A DNA stretch of 64,000 nt from Saccharomonospora cyanea NA-134 (GCF_000244975.1 NZ_CM001440.1:919538-983537), one strand, 5' to 3'; counted from the first letter of the stretch, positions 14,749 to 22,939 are shown. The notes: generated by a model from the sequence alone, not told the origin. Made by a program: numbers and translations.

Positions 14749-16551
14749 ATGTCCCAGACACAGCGCGAGGTGCGCACGCAGACCCAGCGGGAGCTGGTCG
14801 AGGTCAACTTCGACCCGATCACGCGGATCATCGGCAACCTCGGCATCTACACGAAGGTGGACTTCGCCAACAACGAGGTCGTCGAGTGCAGGAGCACCTC
14901 GTCGCTGTTCCGTGGCTACAGCGTGTTCATGAAGGGCAAGGACCCGCGTGACTCGCACTTCATCACCAGCCGGATCTGCGGCATCTGCGGCGACAACCAC
15001 GCCGTGTGCTCGATCTACGCCCAGAACATGGCCTACGGGGTGAAGCCGCCACCGCTCGCGGACATGATCATCAACCTCGGCGAGGCGGCCGAGTTCATGT
15101 TCGACCACACGATCTTCCAGGACAACATGGTCTTCGTCGACTTCTGCGAGCGCATGATCGCCGAGACCAACCCGAGCCTGCTGAAGCGCGCGGAGACCAC
15201 CGACGCGCCCCGCGGCGAGCTGCACGGCTACCGCACCATCGCCGACATCATGCGCGCGTTCAACCCCTTCGAGGGTGAGGTCTACAAGCGCGCCCTGGAG
15301 ATCAGCCGCATCACCCGGGAGATGTGCTGCCTCATGGAGGGCAGGCACGTGCACCCGTCCACGCTCTACCCCGGTGGGGTGGGGACCGTGGCGACACCAC
15401 AGGCGTTCACCGACTACCTGTCGCGCCTGCTGCGCTGCCTCGACTTCATCAAGCAGGCCGTGGCCATGAACGACGACGTGTTCGACTTCTTCTACGACGC
15501 GCTGCCGGGCTACGAGGAGGTGGGTCGCCGGCGCGTCCTGCTCGGCTGCTGGGGCTGCTTCCAGGACCCGTACTCGGTGGACTACCGCTACGAGAACATG
15601 GCGAGCTGGGGCCGCGACATGTACGTCACGCCCGGCATCGTGGTCGACGGCGAGCTGCTCACCAACAACCTCGTCGACATCAACCTCGGTATGCGGATCC
15701 TGCTCGGCAGCTCCTACTACGACGACTGGGTGGGCGAGCAGACGTTCGTGAAGCGGGACCCGCTCGGCAACCCCGTCGACCAGCGGCACCCGTGGAACCA
15801 GACCACGTTGCCCGTGCCGCAGGGCCGCGACCTCGAGAACGGCAACTACAGCTGGGTGATGAGCCCGCGCTGGTTCGACCCGGGAAGCCAGGAACACCTC
15901 GCGCTCGACACCGGCGGCGGCCCGCTGGCGAGACTGTGGTCGACGGCGCTCAACGGTCTCGTGGACACGCCGTACGTGAAGGCCACCGGCGGTGCCGTGC
16001 GCATCGACCTGCCCGCCACACCGCAGACCCCGGACATGCGGCTGGAGTGGCGGCCACCGCGTTACGCCAACACCCTCGAACGCGACCGGGCCCGCATGTA
16101 CTTCGTGGCCTACGCGGCGGGGATGGCCCTGCACTTCGTGGAGCGCGCGCTGGAGGAGGTCCGGTCCGGCAACACGAAGGTGTTCGAGAACTTCGACGTG
16201 CCGGACGAGGCCATCGGCGTCGGCTTCCACGAGGCCGTACGCGGCGTGCTGTCGCACCACCTGGTGATCCGCGACGGCAAGATCGCCAACTACCACCCGT
16301 ACCCGCCGACCCCCTGGAACGCGAGCCCCCGCGACGTCTACGGAACGCCGGGTCCCTACGAGGACGCCGTGCAGGGCACGCCGATCTTCGAGGAGAACGG
16401 CAGGGAGAACTTCAAGGGCATCGACATCATGCGCACGGTGCGCAGCTTCGACCCCTGCCTGCCGTGTGGCGTGCACATGTACCTCGGGGAGGGGAAGGTG
16501 CTCAAGAAGATCGCCTCTCCCACGTTCGGCGCGGCGCACCCGGCGCAGTGA
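14749..16551 (+). CDS. hhyL: [NiFe]-hydrogenase large (catalytic) subunit, group 1h type
   Basis: The 600-residue protein holds the NiFe active site. The N-terminal L1 motif RICGICGDNHA supplies Cys77 and Cys80. The C-terminal L2 motif DPCLPCGVH supplies Cys570 and Cys573. A 24-residue tail starting MYLGEGK follows the histidine and is the peptide expected to be removed by the endopeptidase encoded across the divergent promoter. The insertions and the sequence around LGCWGCFQDPYSVDYRY fit the actinobacterial high-affinity group 1h rather than membrane-bound uptake enzymes. AGGAG lies upstream of the ATG. The role, scavenging trace H2 under starvation, is established for this group and inferred here. 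Confidence 0.96.
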   Translation: MSQTQREVRTQTQRELVEVNFDPITRIIGNLGIYTKVDFANNEVVECRSTSSLFRGYSVFMKGKDPRDSHFITSRICGICGDNHAVCSIYAQNMAYGVKPPPLADMIINLGEAAEFMFDHTIFQDNMVFVDFCERMIAETNPSLLKRAETTDAPRGELHGYRTIADIMRAFNPFEGEVYKRALEISRITREMCCLMEGRHVHPSTLYPGGVGTVATPQAFTDYLSRLLRCLDFIKQAVAMNDDVFDFFYDALPGYEEVGRRRVLLGCWGCFQDPYSVDYRYENMASWGRDMYVTPGIVVDGELLTNNLVDINLGMRILLGSSYYDDWVGEQTFVKRDPLGNPVDQRHPWNQTTLPVPQGRDLENGNYSWVMSPRWFDPGSQEHLALDTGGGPLARLWSTALNGLVDTPYVKATGGAVRIDLPATPQTPDMRLEWRPPRYANTLERDRARMYFVAYAAGMALHFVERALEEVRSGNTKVFENFDVPDEAIGVGFHEAVRGVLSHHLVIRDGKIANYHPYPPTPWNASPRDVYGTPGPYEDAVQGTPIFEENGRENFKGIDIMRTVRSFDPCLPCGVHMYLGEGKVLKKIASPTFGAAHPAQ

Positions 16552-16557
16552 TCACCG

Positions 16558-17088
16558 ATGGCCGAAGCAGGGAAGTGGGACATCGAGCGGGTACGCCGCA
16601 GGCTCGCGGAGCTCGACGGCGGCCTCGCCGAGCTGTCGGAGCGGGCGGAGGAGAGGACGCTCGACACGGTTCGGGCCCTCGTGGACGTCTACGGCGAGGC
16701 ACTGGCCCGTGTCGTCGCCCTCGCCGGACAGACCGCCCCCGAGCTACTCGACGCGCTGAGCGGTGACGAACTGCTCGCGCAGCTGTTGCTGGTGCACGAC
16801 CTGCATCCGCAGGATCCGGTCACGCGCATCCGGCGGGCGCTCGCGGAGCTGCGGCCTCGGATCGTCGCCGAACTGACCGACTACGACGGCGGGGTGGCCA
16901 CCGTGTCGGTCGAGGGTGGGCACCGGGGCGGTGGGAACGTCACGGGGCGGGGCGGTGAGAACGTCACAGAGACGACGGAGACCGTGGCGGCCACCGTGCG
17001 GGCCGTCGCACCCGAGGTGACCGACGTGAGCGTGCGGCTCCGGACGGAACCCGCGTTCGTCCCGCTCGCGGCGGTGCGGGCACGATGA
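16558..17088 (+). CDS. NifU-like C-terminal-domain protein lacking the cluster cysteines
   Basis: The 176-residue protein has an N-terminal helical part (about residues 1-100, acidic, with LDTVRALVDVYGEALARVV) and a C-terminal part that aligns by eye to the NifU scaffold domain (RPRIVAELTDYDGGVATVSVEGG, then VRAVAPEVTDVSVRL). Where functional NifU domains have a Cys-x-x-Cys pair, this protein has a Gly/Asn/Thr-rich insertion (HRGGGNVTGRGGENVTE). I find no cysteine anywhere in it, so it cannot hold an iron-sulfur cluster in the usual way. It begins seven bases after the large-subunit stop and overlaps the next gene as ATGA. A structural or assembly role for the hydrogenase is likely. Confidence 0.75.
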   Translation: MAEAGKWDIERVRRRLAELDGGLAELSERAEERTLDTVRALVDVYGEALARVVALAGQTAPELLDALSGDELLAQLLLVHDLHPQDPVTRIRRALAELRPRIVAELTDYDGGVATVSVEGGHRGGGNVTGRGGENVTETTETVAATVRAVAPEVTDVSVRLRTEPAFVPLAAVRAR

Positions 17089-17756
17089 CCGGCCCGCTGC
17101 CCACCGGCCGGCTCCGGAACCTGGCCCGCGACCCGGGCCGGGCCGACGGCGAGCCCCGGCAGGAGGACCACCGGTGCGAGCTGTGCAGCGAGGCACTGTC
17201 CGACGCGCACCGCCACCTGCTTCAACTGCCCGCCCGGCAGTTGGCGTGCGCGTGCCGGGCATGCGCGTTGCTGTTCGACCACCGGAGTGTGGGCACCGGC
17301 CGCTACCGTGCCGTGCCCGAACTACGGCAACGGCTCGCTCACGCCCCGGTCGACGACGTCGTGTGGGCCGCGCTCGGGGTGCCCGTCAGGCTGGCGTTCT
17401 TCGTACGGCACGACGGCGGTGATCCGGCTGACCCAACCGACCCCGCCGACACCACAGCCGACACCGTGACGGCGTACTACCCGAGCCCGCTCGGCGTGGT
17501 GGGCACGGCAGTGGAGCGGCAGGCGTGGGAACGCCTCACGCGAGGACTGCCGTCGGCGGCGCGCCTCGAACCCGAGGTGACCGCGCTGCTCGTGCACCGT
17601 GACGCGGGCGAGCAGTGGCTCGTCGGTGTCGACGAGTGCTACCGGCTCACCGCGCGGGTACGCGGGACATGGACCGGAATGACAGGAGGTGACGAGGTAT
17701 GGCGCGAGATCGATCGTTTCTTCACCGAGTTACGAGGCGACACCGTTCCGGCCTGA
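17085..17756 (+). CDS. DUF5947-type protein of the hydrogenase operon
   Basis: The 223-residue protein has an N-terminal knuckle region with CELCSEALSDAHRHLL and CACRACALLF, four to six cysteines and histidines that look like a metal- or cluster-binding site (about residues 31-63). The C-terminal half is a mixed domain ending HRDAGEQWLVGVDECYRL and a terminal helix. I recognise it as DUF5947, a family that accompanies group 1h hydrogenases. An electron-transfer (rubredoxin-like) or assembly role is plausible but untested. The start overlaps the previous stop as ATGA. Its 3' end overlaps the next small gene by 58 bp. Confidence 0.78.
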   Translation: MTGPLPTGRLRNLARDPGRADGEPRQEDHRCELCSEALSDAHRHLLQLPARQLACACRACALLFDHRSVGTGRYRAVPELRQRLAHAPVDDVVWAALGVPVRLAFFVRHDGGDPADPTDPADTTADTVTAYYPSPLGVVGTAVERQAWERLTRGLPSAARLEPEVTALLVHRDAGEQWLVGVDECYRLTARVRGTWTGMTGGDEVWREIDRFFTELRGDTVPA

Positions 17757-17953
17757 AACTCGGCAAACCCGACGTGCGCGTCGACCTGCCCTCGCACACT
17801 CGCGGGGTGAAGCAGGGCAACAGCACGGGCAACTACGCGAAACAGCCGGGTCACCTGCCGAACGGGCGGTCCACGGCCGCGCGGTCCACCGGCATCCGCC
17901 CGCGCACGAAGAACCCCATCCTGCCCGGAATGCCGAACCTGTCACCGCCGTGA
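17699..17953 (+). CDS. Small basic hydrogenase-operon protein of unknown function
   Basis: This 84-residue, lysine/arginine-rich protein has no membrane helix. Its notable segment is VKQGNSTGNYAKQPGH, followed by GRSTAARSTGI and a proline-rich end (NPILPGMPNLSPP). I believe this stretch recurs in hydrogenase operons of related actinobacteria, so it is probably a real gene although it starts inside the DUF5947 frame. The ribosome-binding site GGAGG lies ahead of the ATG within that gene. Low sequence complexity suggests a disordered linker or a binding peptide for a hydrogenase subunit. The function is unknown. Confidence 0.72.
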   Translation: MARDRSFLHRVTRRHRSGLKLGKPDVRVDLPSHTRGVKQGNSTGNYAKQPGHLPNGRSTAARSTGIRPRTKNPILPGMPNLSPP

Positions 17954-18603
17954 CCGAGAAGACCGTGACGACCCCCGTACTGTCGTGGGCGATCACCGGC
18001 GTGGACACCGCGCCGGTGGACGTCGTGCCCACCCTCCGTTTCCGCCTGCGCATCGCGTGTCAGGACGTCCGGGTGCAGTCGCTGACGCTCGCGGTGTCCG
18101 TGCGCGTCGCCGCGGCCCTGCGCGACTACACCGCCGGGGAGCGCAGGCGGCTGCGCGGCGTGTTCGGCACGCCCGAACAGTGGTCCTCCGGCATCGGTGA
18201 CCTCGTGTGGGCGCGGCCGGTGCTGCACGTGGCCGGCTTCACGGGACACACCGAGGTGGACGTGCCCGTGCCGTGCGGGCAGGACGTCGAGTTGGCGTCG
18301 GTGAGCTATCTCTCGGCGCTGTCGGACGGCGACGTGCCGCTGAGGTTCCAGTTCAGCGGCACGCTGTTCCACGGACAGCCAGGTCAGCTCGCGGCCACCC
18401 GGCTTCCGTGGGACAGCGAGGCCGACTACCAGCTGCCCGTCGCGTGCTGGCACCGGCTGCGGGAGGCGTACTTCGGGCGCCACCGGTGGCTGCGGGTGGA
18501 GGAACCGGTGTACGAGCGGTTGCACGACTACCGCGTGCGCCACGCGTACCGCTCACCGCAGGAAGCGATCGAGTCCCTGCTGAAACTCTCCGGGAGCGAG
18601 TGA
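17950..18603 (+). CDS. DUF6084-type protein of the hydrogenase operon
   Basis: The 217-residue soluble protein starts at a GTG that overlaps the preceding stop (GTGA). It is rich in predicted beta strands (LRFRLRIACQDVRVQSLTLAVSVRV, then FTGHTEVDVPVPC) and ends with a helical CWHRLREAYFGRHRWLRV segment and a C-terminal YRSPQEAIESLLKLSG tail. I recognise it as the DUF6084 family associated with group 1h hydrogenases. There are no signal peptide, membrane helix or catalytic motif. The stop shares a base with the next ATG, so all downstream genes are coupled. The function is unknown. Confidence 0.78.
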   Translation: MTEKTVTTPVLSWAITGVDTAPVDVVPTLRFRLRIACQDVRVQSLTLAVSVRVAAALRDYTAGERRRLRGVFGTPEQWSSGIGDLVWARPVLHVAGFTGHTEVDVPVPCGQDVELASVSYLSALSDGDVPLRFQFSGTLFHGQPGQLAATRLPWDSEADYQLPVACWHRLREAYFGRHRWLRVEEPVYERLHDYRVRHAYRSPQEAIESLLKLSGSE

Positions 18604-18743
18604 TGACGAAGAACGGATCGGGTCACGACGTCGGTCGGCTGTCGGCCCGCGTGCTGGCGGCCGCGTTCGGTGCCCTGGTGCTCGGCCTGCTGGCGCGGGA
18701 GCTGCCCGCCGTGGTCCGCTACGCCAAGATCAGGTCGATGTAG
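18603..18743 (+). CDS. DUF6893-type single-helix membrane micropeptide
   Basis: This is a 46-residue protein with one hydrophobic helix (VLAAAFGALVLGLLARELPAVV, about residues 17-38) between a short polar N-terminus and a basic C-terminus (RYAKIRSM). It is the last gene of the hydrogenase operon, starting TGATG on the stop of the DUF6084 gene. A single-span protein at the end of an operon for a cytosolic hydrogenase could anchor or tether the complex at the membrane, where it must pass electrons to quinone. That is inference. The length and composition match the DUF6893 family as I know it. Confidence 0.72.
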   Translation: MTKNGSGHDVGRLSARVLAAAFGALVLGLLARELPAVVRYAKIRSM

Positions 18744-18785
18744 CGTCCCCGGGTGTCCCGTAACCGCGAACACGTGGGCACAAGA

Positions 18786-18879
18786 TGCGGACACGGGACG
18801 CCTCGGTCCGTGTCCGCAGCCTGTGTACGGGTGTTCGTGTCGCACGCTGCGGACACGCGTGCACGAACTGCGGACACGG
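18786..18879. repeat. Intergenic 21-bp-phased repeat, locus A (71-bp composite plus one core)
   Basis: The convergent gap between the hydrogenase operon and a methyltransferase gene holds a forward core CGTGTCCGCA at 18809 and inverted cores TGCGGACACG at 18848 and 18869, which are 21 bp apart. A further inverted core lies at 18786. The 71-bp unit 18809-18879 matches locus D (60668-60738) at about 60 of 71 positions, with cores at identical offsets. Function unknown. Confidence 0.8.
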
Positions 18880-18885
18880 CGGGCG

Positions 18886-19647
18886 TCAGGGTTTGCGGGC
18901 GACGCAGAGCACCGACTGGCCGAAGGGTACGGGCAGGGTCTTCTCGATCAGGCGGGTCACGGGGACCACGAAGCGGTCGTAGATCGACACCAGACGCGGG
19001 TTCGGGGACGTGGTTCCGCCCTTGCGGACGGCGGCCCACCAGGCGAAGGCTCCCAGGAAGTTCACCGGCCGGGCGAGTTCCACCACGAGCCCGGCCTCAC
19101 GCGCGGTGGCGGCCACGGTGGTGGGGGTGTAGCGGCGGAAGTGGCCGACCTTGCGGTCGAACTCCCCGTAGAGCTGCTGGTAGCCGGGCACGAACAGCAC
19201 GACGTTGCCCCTCGGTGTCAGCGACTGCGAGAGCTGACGCAGCGCACCGATGTCGTCCTCGATGTGTTCCAGGACGTTGATCGCCACCAGGGTGTCCACC
19301 GGTTCGGCGAGCGTGGTCGCACCGTCGATGTCGTACTGCTGGACCTCCACCTCGGGCCGGTCGTGGAAGCGCTGCTTCAGCTTCTGCACGGCACCGGCGT
19401 CCACGTCCGTCACCACGTAGCGGTCGAATCCCGTGAACCCGGACGCGAACTCACCGAGTCCGGCGCCGACCTCCAGCACGGTACGCCCACAGTGGGGGCG
19501 GATGAGCTCTCGCTGGTATTCGAGGTAACGCGGTTTGCCGTGGTCACTTTCCAGGTCGCGTCCCGTCGCCGCCCGGAACGCGGAGGTGGTCGCGTCGTAG
19601 GACTGGGTGTCGGCCTCGGCTCCGTTGCGGGGGTGATCTTTCGGCAC
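18886..19647 (-). CDS. Class I SAM-dependent methyltransferase
   Basis: The 253-residue protein has motif I VLEVGAGLGEFASG (about residues 57-70), the acidic end of strand beta2 in VVTDVDAGAV, and NVLEHIEDD for motif IV, a pattern of methyltransferase-11/23 type enzymes. FRRYTPTTVAATAREAG and PVNFLGAFAWW in the C-terminal part resemble enzymes acting on lipids or cell-envelope sugars, but no substrate can be named. It starts with GTG after GGGAGG. It stands alone, convergent with the hydrogenase operon. The upstream side is a gap of about 380 bp. Confidence 0.85.
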   Translation of the reverse strand: MPKDHPRNGAEADTQSYDATTSAFRAATGRDLESDHGKPRYLEYQRELIRPHCGRTVLEVGAGLGEFASGFTGFDRYVVTDVDAGAVQKLKQRFHDRPEVEVQQYDIDGATTLAEPVDTLVAINVLEHIEDDIGALRQLSQSLTPRGNVVLFVPGYQQLYGEFDRKVGHFRRYTPTTVAATAREAGLVVELARPVNFLGAFAWWAAVRKGGTTSPNPRLVSIYDRFVVPVTRLIEKTLPVPFGQSVLCVARKP

Positions 19648-20027
19648 GTGCCCTCCCGTGCTCCAGTGGAGTGGACTCGTTATTCAGTTGTGTCCCGACC
19701 GTAACGTACAAGGGTCGAGGTGACGGCGCCAAGCGACCTGCGGCGGGCGAAGGGGAGGGCACGACCGCAGGGATTCCGACTCCGTGCGAGCGCACGGGCC
19801 AAAAAAGCAGGCACGCCCCCGGCCGGAACCGGGGGCGTGCCTGGAGGAGAAAGTACCGGTACGCATTCGTCGCCTCGCGGCGAAAGGCGCGACGCGGCTC
19901 CAGCCGAACGGTATTCCGCGAAGGCAGTTGGGTTGAGGCCCGGGGACATTCAATGCGCACCGGCACCAGTTTCAACACCGATCAGGCCGTCGGTGTTTCC
20001 GCTTGCCGGATGACGTGGCTCACGGCG
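19648..20027. other. 380-bp gene-free gap between methyltransferase and whiB
   Basis: Apart from the terminator hairpin at 19801-19843 I see no supportable gene. Short overlapping frames on the minus strand run straight through the hairpin and have shadow-like composition. The part next to whiB (19844-20027) would be an unusually long 3' untranslated region of whiB. The part at 19648-19720 should hold the methyltransferase promoter. Confidence 0.6.
19801..19843 (-). terminator. Rho-independent terminator of whiB
   Basis: A perfect 15-bp stem (CAGGCACGCCCCCGG and its complement) closes a six-base loop. Read on the minus strand it is followed by CTTTTTT. It lies about 185 bp downstream of the whiB stop, so it should end that transcript. 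It is the only textbook hairpin-plus-T-run I found in the window. Confidence 0.9.
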
Positions 20028-20297
20028 TCAGGCGGCTTCGCCCCTGACCCGGTCGGCCCGGCGAGCGCGGCGGACGAAATCGCGCCGTTCGCGTTCGGTC
20101 AGACCACCGAAGACGCCGTAGTCCAAGCCGTTCTCCACCGCGTAGCGGAGGCACTCGTCCCGAACGGGACACCGTGCGCACACCGCCTTCGCGCGTGCGG
20201 TCTGCTGCGCGCCCGGACCCATGTCCGAGATGGGGAAGAACAGCTCGGGATCTTCGTCACGGCAGGCGGCACTGTGCCACCACTCACTATTCGTCAT
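20028..20297 (-). CDS. WhiB-family iron-sulfur transcriptional regulator
   Basis: The 89-residue protein has the four conserved cysteines of the WhiB [4Fe-4S] cluster (Cys12, then Cys40, Cys43 and Cys49 in VCARCPVRDECL), followed by the turn GVFGG (residues 61-65; usually G-[VI]-W-G-G) and a basic DNA-binding tail RRDFVRRARRADRVRG. WhiB proteins are actinobacterial regulators that interact with the principal sigma factor and sense redox or NO. The ATG is chosen because AAAGGAGG lies ten bases upstream; the frame continues further but has no start with a ribosome-binding site. It is monocistronic with its own terminator. Which paralogue this is (WhiB1-WhiB7) I cannot say. Confidence 0.93.
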   Translation of the reverse strand: MTNSEWWHSAACRDEDPELFFPISDMGPGAQQTARAKAVCARCPVRDECLRYAVENGLDYGVFGGLTERERRDFVRRARRADRVRGEAA

Positions 20298-20372
20298 CGG
20301 CGTGCCGCCTCCTTTCTTAGTTCGCTGTTCGGGTCGGCGAACCCGTAGAGGCAACGCGCCGGTGCGCGCCGC

Positions 20373-21293
20373 TTATTCCGGGCGTGGCCTCCGCGGTATC
20401 GGAATCCGCGAAAGATCATGCGCGACCACGAGTTCGCCGCCGAATACCTCTGCTGCTTGGTCGTGGAACTCGGCCATATTCGAATAGCGTTGTGAAAAAT
20501 GTGTCAGTACCAGCGTGCGGACGCCGCTTTCCTGCGCCACGCGCGCGGCCTGCCGGGCCGTCAGGTGCCCGTACCGGCGGGCCAGGTCCGCTTCCGCTTC
20601 GAGGAACGTGGCCTCGATCACCAGCAGGTCGGCGTCCTCGGCGAGGGCGAACGCGTTGTCGCACAACCGCGTGTCCATCACGAACGCGAACTTCTGTCCC
20701 CTGCGCGGCACGCTCACGTCCTCGACGGTCACGGTGCGCCCGCCGACGGCCAGGGAGCCCGCCCGGAGCAGAGCACCGACGTCGCGTCCCTGAACGCCGT
20801 GGCGGCGCAGCAGCCGGGGAACCATGGCCCTACCGTCGGGTTCGGCGAGCCGGTACCCGTAAGCCTCGACGGGATGGTCGAGGCGCAGGGCCGACAGCTC
20901 ACCGAACTCGCCGCCTGCCACGACGCCGTCGCCGGTGACGGGCTGCTCCACCAGTTCGGTCGTCTCGTGGAACACGCTCGCGTGCCGCAACCGCTCGAAG
21001 TACTCCTGCCCGGACGCCGGGTAGTGCGCGTGCACCCGTGCCACACCGTCCAGCGACAGCCGTTGCACGACACCGGGCACACCGAGGCAGTGATCACCGT
21101 GGAAGTGCGTGAGACAGATCCGGGTGACCGCGCTCGCGGGCACCCCGGCGAAGGTCAGTTGCCGTTGCGTTCCCTCGCCGGGGTCGAACAGAAAGCCCGC
21201 CGAGTCCCAACGCAGGAGGTAACCGTTGTGGTTACGCGCGCGGGACGGCACCTGGCTCCCGGTGCCCAGGGCGATCAGTTCACGGTTCGACAC
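20373..21293 (-). CDS. rnz: Ribonuclease Z (tRNA 3' endonuclease)
   Basis: The 306-residue metallo-beta-lactamase-fold enzyme has the zinc motif THFHGDHC (His63, His65, Asp67, His68) and later ligands in FVMDTR and VLTHFSQRY. It starts [24 protein letters not shown], typical of the short bacterial RNase Z, which removes tRNA 3' trailers. A GTG at 21293 is preferred; the longer in-frame start adds only a proline-rich stretch. It is transcribed with or after the CBS gene. The alternative is a phosphodiesterase of the same ElaC family. Confidence 0.88.
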   Translation of the reverse strand: MSNRELIALGTGSQVPSRARNHNGYLLRWDSAGFLFDPGEGTQRQLTFAGVPASAVTRICLTHFHGDHCLGVPGVVQRLSLDGVARVHAHYPASGQEYFERLRHASVFHETTELVEQPVTGDGVVAGGEFGELSALRLDHPVEAYGYRLAEPDGRAMVPRLLRRHGVQGRDVGALLRAGSLAVGGRTVTVEDVSVPRRGQKFAFVMDTRLCDNAFALAEDADLLVIEATFLEAEADLARRYGHLTARQAARVAQESGVRTLVLTHFSQRYSNMAEFHDQAAEVFGGELVVAHDLSRIPIPRRPRPE

Positions 21294-21365
21294 GCGACGA
21301 CGGTACGGCGCGGCCGGTGGCGGCCGCATCCGATTTCAGCGCGGCGCACCCGCGCCGGTACCGCC

Positions 21366-21785
21366 TCAGCGGTTGCCCCTCGCCGCGGAGATGTCACCGA
21401 GCGCGGAGTCCGGGTCGCGTTCCATCGCGGCGTCGCCGATCGAGAACATCCCGACGGGCTTGCCCTGGTCCACGACGGGGACCCGGCGCACGGCATGCTC
21501 ACGCATCCTGGCGACGACGTTCCCGGCCTCGTCGTCGGGCCGAGCCGTGATCAGTTGCTCACTGCACACGTCGCGCAGCCGCGTGTTGGAGAGGTCGTCG
21601 TGGTCGGCGAGCGCGCGAACCACCAGGTCCCGATCGGTGACGATGCCGCGTACGTCCTCGCCGTCGGACACCAGGACGTTGCCGATGTCGTCGTCGCGCA
21701 TTCTGCGGGCGGCGTCGCGCACGGGGGTGTCGCCGGGTAGGGCGACGGGCTGCGGGGTCATCAGCTCCCGGACCAGCTGTGCCAT
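21366..21785 (-). CDS. Tandem CBS-domain protein
   Basis: The 139-residue protein consists of two CBS motifs, LMTPQPVALPGDTPVRDAAR with VRGIVTDRDLVVRAL, and QLITARPDDEAGNVVAR with PVGMFSIGDAA. CBS pairs bind adenine nucleotides and act as energy or redox sensors; free-standing pairs such as this are common in actinobacteria, some belonging to dormancy (DosR-type) regulons. The ATG at 21785 has AAGGAG at an ideal distance. There is no catalytic domain attached, so its target protein is unknown. Confidence 0.88.
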   Translation of the reverse strand: MAQLVRELMTPQPVALPGDTPVRDAARRMRDDDIGNVLVSDGEDVRGIVTDRDLVVRALADHDDLSNTRLRDVCSEQLITARPDDEAGNVVARMREHAVRRVPVVDQGKPVGMFSIGDAAMERDPDSALGDISAARGNR

Positions 21786-21907
21786 GGGATCTCCTTCCTT
21801 CGTCCGTCGTACTGCCACCCGGCCGGGTACCCCAGGGTCCAGCCGTTCTACTCCTCCCGCTTCCGCGAGTCTGGCCGGAACGCCGTGCGGGGCACATACT
21901 GCATGAC

Positions 21908-22939
21908 GTGTCCACAGCGGACTGGGTGCTGCACGTGGATCTCGACCAGTTCATCGCGGCGGTGGAGATCGCGCGCCACCCTGAGCTGCGCGGTAGGCCC
22001 GTCGTCGTCGGAGGAACGGGCGATCCGACACAGCGCGGGGTGGTGGCCACCGCCTCCTACGAGGCCAGGGAGTGCGGCGTGCACTCGGGCATGCCGTTGC
22101 GCACGGCCGCCCGTCGCTGTCCCGACGCGGTGTTCGTGGCGTCGGACGCGTCCGCCTACGAGGAGGTCTCCGAACGCGTGATGGCGGTGTTGCGGGAGTT
22201 TCCCGTCGTGGTCGAGGTCGCGGGCTGGGACGAGGCGTTCCTCGGGGTGGGAACCGACGATCCCGAGGCCCTCGCGCGGGAGGTCCGGCGGGCTGTGGCC
22301 GACCGCACGGGGCTGTCGTGCGCGGTCGGGATCGGAGACAACAAGCACACCGCCAAGCTCGCCACCGGCTTCGCCAAACCGGGCGGCGTGTACCGCCTGA
22401 CCAGGCACAACTGGGTCGACGTCATGGGGGAGCGGCCTCCCGACGCGCTGTGGGGGGTGGGCGCGAGAACCCGGGACAGACTCGCCGAGCACGGCATCAC
22501 CACCGTCGGCGAACTCGCCGCCGCCGACCCCGGCGAGCTGGCGGCGGAGTTCGGCCCCACGCTCGGCCCGTACTTCCGTGTTCTGGCCCACGGCATGGGC
22601 GACCGGGAGGTCACGGCCACGCCGTACGTGCCGAAGTCCCGTAGCCGCGAGACGACGTTCCAGCACAACGTCCACGACCCCGGGGAGCTCCGCGCCCACC
22701 TCGCGCGTCTGGTCGAGAGGGTGGCGGACGACGTCGCCGCCGAGGGGCGGCCCGCCGCGCGCGTCGCCGTGAAGGTCCGTTTCGCACCGTTCGTCACGCG
22801 GACACGCAGTGTGACCCTGCCGTCGCCGACCATGGACGTCGAGGTCCTGTCACGCGCCGCCGAGGAGGTGTTCGGACGCTTCACGGTGGACCGTCCCGTG
22901 AGGCTGCTCGGTGTCCGGGCGGAGTTCGGGCGGGAATGA
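21908..22939 (+). CDS. Y-family DNA polymerase, DinB2 type, with Ile at the steric-gate position
   Basis: The 343-residue protein is a translesion polymerase of the DinB family. Catalytic acids are Asp11 and Asp13 in VDLDQFIAAVE and Asp108/Glu109 in GWDEAFLG. SYEARECGVHSGMPL is the finger segment, and the little-finger domain follows residue 235. The residue after Phe in the first motif, which in most DinB enzymes is a bulky aromatic that excludes ribonucleotides, is Ile16. In mycobacterial DinB2 this position is Leu, and that enzyme incorporates ribonucleotides. The close match WVLHVDLDQF also points to DinB2. The start is a GTG at 21908. The stop codon falls inside a 28-bp tandem repeat. 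It is divergent from the CBS gene. Confidence 0.88.
   Translation: MSTADWVLHVDLDQFIAAVEIARHPELRGRPVVVGGTGDPTQRGVVATASYEARECGVHSGMPLRTAARRCPDAVFVASDASAYEEVSERVMAVLREFPVVVEVAGWDEAFLGVGTDDPEALAREVRRAVADRTGLSCAVGIGDNKHTAKLATGFAKPGGVYRLTRHNWVDVMGERPPDALWGVGARTRDRLAEHGITTVGELAAADPGELAAEFGPTLGPYFRVLAHGMGDREVTATPYVPKSRSRETTFQHNVHDPGELRAHLARLVERVADDVAAEGRPAARVAVKVRFAPFVTRTRSVTLPSPTMDVEVLSRAAEEVFGRFTVDRPVRLLGVRAEFGRE

Noticed and set aside
14743-16539. Long open frame of 598 codons on the minus strand opposite the hydrogenase large subunit
   Set aside because: High-GC codon bias leaves the antisense frame open. Its composition (Arg, His, Val, Gly rich) is shadow-like and the sense strand encodes an unmistakable hydrogenase.
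18603-18743. Treating the 46-codon frame at the end of the hydrogenase operon as chance
   Set aside because: The TGATG junction, a clean membrane helix and the match to a known small family made me keep it as a gene.
19680-19953. Small minus-strand genes between whiB and the methyltransferase
   Set aside because: The frames run straight through a perfect terminator hairpin and two overlapping versions exist in different frames, both without a ribosome-binding site.
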